A stretch of DNA of 19,153 nucleotides, from the NCBI GenBank assembly GCA_016180275.1, contig JACPBN010000071.1:1-19153 (forward strand), in the 5' to 3' direction. Below the pieces are notes generated by a model. It was given only the letters and a program-made list of their open reading frames with translations. It did not search any database and had not been told where the DNA came from. The DNA is from Candidatus Woesearchaeota archaeon. GTDB lineage: Archaea > Nanobdellota > Nanobdellia > Woesearchaeales > UBA10200. This document shows, piece after piece, positions 14,533 through 19,153 of this stretch. How positions within the stretch are numbered: position 1 is the first letter of the stretch; every line of letters starts with the position of its first letter. The position numbers and the translations under genes are program-made.

Positions 14533-15183
14533 TTATTCCTTATGTATATCCTTGTGTATATTCTTGGTCTTTCCGACTGCAAGCAGGATATCATCTTTCC
14601 TTATCTTCTCTTCAGCAGGCGGCAGGATTATCAGCTGATCCTCTCTCTTGATGGCAAGCACTGCAACATTGTGCCTTTTTCTTAGGTCTAATTCAACCAA
14701 TGTCTTGCCTACAAACTCTTTCTTTGCAGTAAATTCCTGTACAGTATATTCTGGAGAGATTTCTATTATATCAAGGATATCGCTTGATATTAACTGGTTA
14801 GCTAACCTTATGCCAGCTGTCTTTTCAGGATTGATGACTCGGTTTGCGCCGATCTTCTCAAGGGCTTTTTCATGCAGATCATCAACTGCTCTCGCGCAGA
14901 CATATTTTATGCCAAGCTCTTTTAACATGAGAGTAACGAGAATATTTTCCTGGATGCTGTGGCCTATTGCAACAACAACCATGTCGCATTCACAGATACC
15001 TGATTCTTTAAGGGAGATTGTATCGTACTCTACCTGTTTTGCTAATGTAACAAAATCCTTGATGTTCTCTATATTATCTCCGTTGCTGTCTATTGCAAGC
15101 ACCTGATGGCCTAATTCATTCAAAGTCTTTGCGATTGAGCTTCCAAATCTTCCTAAACCGACAACTCCAATAGTCTGAACCAT
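14533..15183 (-). CDS. trkA: TrkA/KtrA-type potassium channel regulator (RCK)
   Basis: The 216-residue cytoplasmic gating subunit of a Trk/Ktr K+ uptake system. The N-terminal RCK Rossmann fold has GLGRFG (GxGxxG, about 9-14) and an acidic residue at the end of strand 2 (AIDSN), the NAD(H)/nucleotide site. CDMVVVAIG and VCARAVDDLHEKALEKIGANRVINPE are classic TrkA sequence. The C-terminal RCK_C domain spans about 140-216 (EISPEYTVQEF... LIILPPAEEKIRKDDILLAVG). The ATG at 15183 is preferred over the GTG at 15195 because GAGGTG lies nine bases upstream. trkH is upstream on the same strand, 293 bases from the open frame, with a large inverted repeat between them. The stop codon touches the end of the S23 element. 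Confidence 0.92.
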   Translation of the reverse strand: MVQTIGVVGLGRFGSSIAKTLNELGHQVLAIDSNGDNIENIKDFVTLAKQVEYDTISLKESGICECDMVVVAIGHSIQENILVTLMLKELGIKYVCARAVDDLHEKALEKIGANRVINPEKTAGIRLANQLISSDILDIIEISPEYTVQEFTAKKEFVGKTLVELDLRKRHNVAVLAIKREDQLIILPPAEEKIRKDDILLAVGKTKNIHKDIHKE

Positions 15184-15252
15184 AGTTAATAACACCTCAT
15201 CAGTTAGTATTTAATCTTTTTGTTTTTTTGTATGAATTAAGCTAATATTTGC

Positions 15253-15459
15253 AAAGCAGAGGCGTCATCTGCCATTTTTTAGCGAGCACAAATTAGGTTA
15301 ACTATTCTAAGTTTCGGCGGGCAAGGCCATCTAGCTAAATATCAAGTAACACAACACGCAATACTTTTCCATAAACACATATTGTATCTAAGCGTAGAGG
15401 AGCCGAAACTCTTTAAATAATGCTGGCAAGTGCTCGCTGGCAGATGACGTCTCTGCTTT
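15253..15459 (+). ncRNA. Nested inverted repeat between trkH and trkA, candidate structured RNA
   Basis: Three stems nest around one loop: 15253-15273 with 15439-15459 (21 bp, one G.U); AGCGAGCAC 15281-15289 with GTGCTCGCT 15430-15438; AGTTTCGGC 15310-15318 with GCCGAAACT 15402-15410. The single non-Watson-Crick pair (15262/15450) is G.U on the plus strand but A.C on the minus strand, weakly favouring a plus-strand RNA. No protein frame fits. It could instead be a small non-autonomous transposon with 21-bp ends, or a processing/regulatory structure in the trk mRNA. Confidence 0.45.
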
Positions 15460-15488
15460 TATCATCGGAGCTTAATACATACGTTTTT

Positions 15489-16922
15489 TTACCCAACTGT
15501 CAGCTCTTCAGTTGGCAATAATACTTTGCCTCTTCTTAACTGCATGGAAAATATTAATATGATGGATAATGTACCTACTCTGCCTGTGAACATTGTTAAG
15601 CTTATTAAAAATTTTGAGATAGGAGACAAAAATGGGGTGATACCTGTCGACAAGCCAACTGTTCCAAACGCAGAAACAACCTCAAATAACACTCGAACAA
15701 ATGCAAATGGCTCAATAGACGATATGATAAGTGTCATAAAAAAGATGAAAGTTATGCTGATAACGAGAATTGTAACAGCCTTATTGACTGCATCATAAGG
15801 TATTCTTCTATTTCCAATCTCCACTGTATTCTTCCTGTTGATCATAGATCTGATATAATAAAATATAGCAGTTGCTGTAGTTGTCTTGATTCCTCCGCCT
15901 GTTCCTCCAGGAGATGCTCCTATAAACATCAATGCAATTATAAACAACAATGTTGCATTTGTCAGTGCTCCTGTTGCAATCGTGTTAAAGCCTGCAGTCC
16001 TTGCTGTAACAGATTGAAAGTAAGATGCCATGACTTTGCCAGGCAGGTTTAGGTTGCCAATCGTCTTTGGGTTGTCATATTCAAGGATAAAAACAAGCAA
16101 TGTGCCAGTAACTATCAAGAAAATGGTTGCGGAAATAGCGATCTTTGAATGATAGCTTAACTTTGGCTGCCTTCCCTTGAATGTCTTATAGGCATCGCTT
16201 AGCACATAAAATCCTATTCCTCCAAGGATAATTAAGCTGGTAATAGTAAAAGTGATTATCGGGTCTCCTACATATTCAGTGAAGCTTTTGAAATTACCCA
16301 TCAGATCAAATCCTGCATTGTTGAATGCGCTGATTGCATGAAATATACCTCGCCATGCAGAATAAAAGATATTACTTATGCTAAAATTAGAGAAATTGAT
16401 TGCAAACGGATAAAATGTGATAGGCTCCAAAAACCTTAAAAACAAGATGATTGCGCCAACGCCTTCAAAAATAACCACAAAATAAAGTATATGCCTTGCA
16501 AGCTTCATTATCTCCCTTATTGTTGGATTATTCAATGTTTCCTGAAGCATCATCTCCTGCTTTAATGTAACTTTTCTTTGGAATACCAGGAAGAAAAACA
16601 TAAAGATAGTTACGTAACCAAGGCCCCCTATCTGAATCAGTAATAAAATGATAGCCTGTCCGATAGGTGACCAGTAGGTAGCGGTATCTTTTACCACTAA
16701 TCCTGTGACAGCAACTGCGCTCGTAGAAGTGAATAATGCATCTATAAAATGAGTGCGTTGGTATGTTTTTGTTGCAAATGGCTGGGCAAGCAATGCTGCA
16801 CCCAATAATATCACAACAATATAGCTTAGCACAACAAGCTGGATCGGAGAATACTGCCTTGTTAAAGGATTGATCTGCTTTAGCAGGCTAGGCTTCTCAA
16901 GCTTAAATATCAATGGCTTCAT
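15489..16922 (-). CDS. trkH: TrkH/KtrB-type potassium uptake channel subunit
   Basis: The 477-residue integral membrane protein is made of four membrane-pore-membrane repeats. The four selectivity-filter loops are visible: TSTSAVAVTGL (about 65-75), SAFNNAGFDLMGN (198-210), SVTARTAGFNTI (304-315) and SAFGTVGLSTGI (417-428), each with the filter Gly. The gating loop of the third repeat is GASPGGTGGGIKTTT (335-349). It passes K+ (often with Na+ or H+ drive in relatives) and is gated by TrkA, encoded downstream. The length is normal. A GAGATGA sequence upstream of the ATG may serve as ribosome site. It follows the permease gene by 75 bases on the same strand. Confidence 0.93.
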   Translation of the reverse strand: MKPLIFKLEKPSLLKQINPLTRQYSPIQLVVLSYIVVILLGAALLAQPFATKTYQRTHFIDALFTSTSAVAVTGLVVKDTATYWSPIGQAIILLLIQIGGLGYVTIFMFFFLVFQRKVTLKQEMMLQETLNNPTIREIMKLARHILYFVVIFEGVGAIILFLRFLEPITFYPFAINFSNFSISNIFYSAWRGIFHAISAFNNAGFDLMGNFKSFTEYVGDPIITFTITSLIILGGIGFYVLSDAYKTFKGRQPKLSYHSKIAISATIFLIVTGTLLVFILEYDNPKTIGNLNLPGKVMASYFQSVTARTAGFNTIATGALTNATLLFIIALMFIGASPGGTGGGIKTTTATAIFYYIRSMINRKNTVEIGNRRIPYDAVNKAVTILVISITFIFFMTLIISSIEPFAFVRVLFEVVSAFGTVGLSTGITPFLSPISKFLISLTMFTGRVGTLSIILIFSMQLRRGKVLLPTEELTVG

Positions 16923-16997
16923 TCAGGGTCATCTCATTAGGTTAAAATTCATAACAACAATAAATCAAGAGACACTATTTAAAGCTTGCTTATTTTT

Positions 16998-18278
16998 TTA
17001 AGCAAACACAATCCAAACAAACACACTGCTCGCCACAACAGTAATAACCGTAAAAGGCAGTCCAATCTTTACAAAATCCCAGAATGTTGTTTTATATCCA
17101 TGTTTCTCTAACAAGCCTACTCCGACTATGTTTGCAGATGCGCCGATTGGAGTAATATTTCCTCCCACGCTTACGCCAATCAATAACCCAGCATAAAGCA
17201 AAAATGGGTTTATGCCTGAGTTCTGCGCAATTATCTGCGTCACTGGAAGCATTGCAGCGATGAATGGCACATTGTCAACAAACCCAGAAATCAATACTGA
17301 GACTGTAACAATAAGAATGAATCCAAAGAGAATGTTTGTGCCGATAACATCTGTCATAAATGCCCCAAGGATCTCGATGAAAGAGACATTCTTGAGCGAT
17401 GCAACAAGAATAAATATTGCAATCAAAAACAATCCAGATTCCCAATCCAGTCTTTTCAGCATTGGCTTAAAATCTTTCTTGTTGTGCGAATGATACCAAG
17501 GCAATAAAGCCAAGCCTAAAAGCAGAGTGATCAAGCCGGCTGAATATGGCAAAAAATGTTTCAAAATTGTACCTGAATAATTTCCGTTAAAGTTAGATGA
17601 TAATGCCAACAACAAAACCATCAACACCAATATCATGGCAGGAATATAGCTTATCACATGCTGATGCCTTACCTTTGCAGGCTTTTGCCTGAATTTTCTA
17701 AAAACATAATATAAAAATAATGTGCCTGCAGCTGCTCCAAGCTGTACTGCAAAAAATAATGAAGGTTTGCCAAGGTAAAAAAAGAAATCATTGAACTTCA
17801 GGGAAGCGTGCGCAGCCAATAATAAACTGGGAGGATCTCCAATCATCGTGGCAACTCCCTGGAGATTAGACATCACTGTAATTCCAAATATCAATTTGAC
17901 TGGGCTAATTTTCTGCTCTCTTGCAATTTCAAGTGCGATAGGCGCAACTATAAGCACAGTTGCCACATTCTCGATAAATATCGAGATAAATCCAGATAAT
18001 GCGCAGACAAAAATTAATGCTATCCAAGTTCTTTTTGATCTATTGACGAATGTTCTTGCAAGAAATTCCGGCATCTTTGAGTAAGTGAACATCTCTGCAA
18101 TAAATAGCATACCAACATAGATGCCAATCACATTCCAATTGACAGCAGTAAATAATTCTGAAAATCCAATCACTTTGAGCAAAACCAATAATGCAACTGC
18201 AGCAAATGCTATCTTTGCTTTCTGCTCGTAATAAAAAATGATGAGCAAATAGGCTAGAAAGAAAATGCCTATGGTCAT
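16998..18278 (-). CDS. SLC13/ArsB-NhaD-type ion transporter (IT superfamily)
   Basis: The 426-residue membrane protein has about ten hydrophobic helices. Two family signatures occur in the two halves: VMSNLQGVATMIGDPPSLLLA (about 133-153) and SVGGNITPIGASANIVGVGLLEKHGY (about 372-397). The second, plus FVDNVPFIAAMLPV, is typical of ArsB/CitM/NhaD-like permeases. The substrate cannot be read from sequence: arsenite, dicarboxylate, phosphate or Na+/H+ exchange are all known in relatives, and no arsenic genes are nearby. No clear ribosome site precedes the ATG at 18278. It starts 38 bases after the HTH-nucleotidyltransferase stop and precedes trkH, so a common transcript for ion homeostasis is plausible. 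Confidence 0.85.
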   Translation of the reverse strand: MTIGIFFLAYLLIIFYYEQKAKIAFAAVALLVLLKVIGFSELFTAVNWNVIGIYVGMLFIAEMFTYSKMPEFLARTFVNRSKRTWIALIFVCALSGFISIFIENVATVLIVAPIALEIAREQKISPVKLIFGITVMSNLQGVATMIGDPPSLLLAAHASLKFNDFFFYLGKPSLFFAVQLGAAAGTLFLYYVFRKFRQKPAKVRHQHVISYIPAMILVLMVLLLALSSNFNGNYSGTILKHFLPYSAGLITLLLGLALLPWYHSHNKKDFKPMLKRLDWESGLFLIAIFILVASLKNVSFIEILGAFMTDVIGTNILFGFILIVTVSVLISGFVDNVPFIAAMLPVTQIIAQNSGINPFLLYAGLLIGVSVGGNITPIGASANIVGVGLLEKHGYKTTFWDFVKIGLPFTVITVVASSVFVWIVFA

Positions 18279-18316
18279 GACTTTAATAGCTTCGATGGTA
18301 ACACCTTGTTTTTGCT

Positions 18317-18868
18317 TTATGATTTCGAGATACGTACGTCAATAAAATCTAAATCTCCCTTAATCAAATTGCCTTTAATAATGTTTCTAATCAATCCACT
18401 GCCAAGCTTTGCCAATTCTTCCTTATTTTGGCAGATAAATAATTGGATGTCTCTGTGCAGCCTTAGCTCATACTCTGCTATCTTAAGGCCTTCAGGATCG
18501 CCATAGATAAAGATGTCTATATCACTGTTAATATACCAGTCTGCTCTCGAGAAACTTCCAAAAAGAATAACAGTTCTGGCTTTTTTCAATGTATAGAGGT
18601 GATTAAGCAACCCACTTTCATATAATCTGTTTAACGCAAATATCTTCTTTTTGTTTTTGTAAATTGGAGAGTTATGATTGCTTATATAATACGGCATTTT
18701 GCCTCTTTCTTTTACCCTTCTGATCAATCCCTCTCTGATAAACTTTTTCAGCCAACTTGCAGCTTTGCTCCTCGCAATCTTTGCTTCCTTAAGCATCTCT
18801 TCAAAATGCCATTGCCTGGTAGGATTCTCAAAAAATGCCTTGATGATATATTCTTCTTTGCTCTCCAT
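18317..18868 (-). CDS. Solo winged-helix + minimal nucleotidyltransferase
   Basis: The ATG at 18868 (MESKEEYIIK, 183 residues) is chosen over the open frame reaching 18943, because a TATA box 25-28 bases upstream makes it a leaderless start. Residues 1-65 are a winged helix (QWHFEEMLKEAKIARSKAASWLKKFIREGLIRRV). The nucleotidyltransferase core has FGS at 103-105 and SDIDIF at 115-120. Unlike the two other copies in this window it has no HEPN partner on either side in view; a permease and the trk genes follow. It may act mainly as an autorepressor controlling those genes, or its partner may lie elsewhere. Confidence 0.78.
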   Translation of the reverse strand: MESKEEYIIKAFFENPTRQWHFEEMLKEAKIARSKAASWLKKFIREGLIRRVKERGKMPYYISNHNSPIYKNKKKIFALNRLYESGLLNHLYTLKKARTVILFGSFSRADWYINSDIDIFIYGDPEGLKIAEYELRLHRDIQLFICQNKEELAKLGSGLIRNIIKGNLIKGDLDFIDVRISKS

Positions 18869-18871
18869 AAT

Positions 18872-18900
18872 AGTTCCTATAATAGGAACTAATTTATAAG
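18872..18900 (-). promoter_or_regulatory. TATA box with perfect AGTTCCTAT palindrome at the RNA start
   Basis: AGTTCCTAT (18872-18880), one base, then ATAGGAACT (18882-18890) is a perfect 9+1+9 palindrome. It sits between the minus-strand TATA box (CTTATAAAT, 18893-18901) and the ATG at 18868. A bound regulator would cover the predicted start site. Confidence 0.65.
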
Positions 18901-18914
18901 GTTTTCGCTTCCTT

Positions 18915-19153
18915 GGTAGCAGACATAAGTAACTGCTTGTCATTGTCCGCTACTAAGTGTCAAGAACCACCGTTCAGGGATTGGTGTTGTGTATGGTTTG
19001 CATATTCTGAGCAGTGTGGTTCTTGACTGCCGAATGAAGCACGCCTGCGGAATGAACGCATTAAAACGAATGATAAGTCAAAACTTGTGTCGTTTTATAC
19101 CTCATAATAATTTTGGTTATCCTGAAAGGTTTTCATTCCGCTTATAAGCCAGC
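18915..19153. other. Structured non-coding stretch at right edge, candidate RNA
   Basis: No frame is open. Four inverted repeats follow in order: GTAGCAGAC (18916-18924) with GTCCGCTAC (18945-18953); TCAAGAACCAC (18960-18970) with GTGGTTCTTGA (19016-19026); GCGGAATGAA (19039-19048) with TTCATTCCGC (19132-19141), the last enclosing TAAAACGA with TCGTTTTA (around 19053-19100). Base composition is less AT-rich than nearby intergenic DNA. It could be a multi-stem RNA continuing past the window. No RNase P or SRP RNA core motif is seen. Confidence 0.4.

Noticed and set aside
15253..15459. RNase P or SRP RNA
   Set aside because: None of the conserved core motifs of either RNA are seen in the loop or stems.

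Overview
The window most likely comes from an AT-rich archaeon, probably a DPANN lineage such as Woesearchaeota or Pacearchaeota. Four things support this: TATA boxes about 25-28 bases before several starts, which implies leaderless mRNAs; a tRNA gene whose introns fold into archaeal bulge-helix-bulge (BHB) sites; a HemK2/Mtq2-type methyltransferase fused to an archaeal COG2112-like kinase; and Ig-like surface proteins. The exact phylum is inference.

Layout. Positions 1-3492 hold the 3' part of a large Ig-repeat surface protein and a co-transcribed lipoprotein, closed by a hairpin terminator. Positions 3590-11730 form an accessory island of toxin-antitoxin-like pairs and decayed genes. These are a HEPN + HTH-nucleotidyltransferase pair, a dead surface-protein gene, a second HTH-nucleotidyltransferase + HEPN pair whose HEPN start is out of frame at an A8 tract, a ribbon-helix-helix-like gene with a broken follower, an orphan leaderless gene, a subtilase remnant without its catalytic domain, an AbiEi/AbiEii-like regulator + nucleotidyltransferase pair, and a membrane-anchored protein preceded by the C-terminal stub of a paralogue. 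Positions 11800-13465 (minus) hold a DNA-binding protein and the methyltransferase-kinase fusion. A tRNA-Arg(UCG) follows; it appears to be split by two introns, one inside the anticodon and one in the variable region. Next comes a 460-base element with terminal inverted repeats that carries a four-helix-bundle (S23/IVP) gene and abuts the trkA stop codon. The right third (minus) reads HTH-nucleotidyltransferase, SLC13/ArsB-type permease, TrkH, TrkA. A large nested inverted repeat lies between trkH and trkA, and another structured non-coding stretch fills the right edge.

How the genes fit together. TrkH and TrkA make a gated K+ uptake system. The nearby permease may share the transcript under the control of the HTH-nucleotidyltransferase. 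The three HTH-nucleotidyltransferase genes each carry a different palindrome at the core promoter, which suggests that each represses itself through its own operator. The many frameshifts and truncations in 4900-10900 mark a fast-turnover region.
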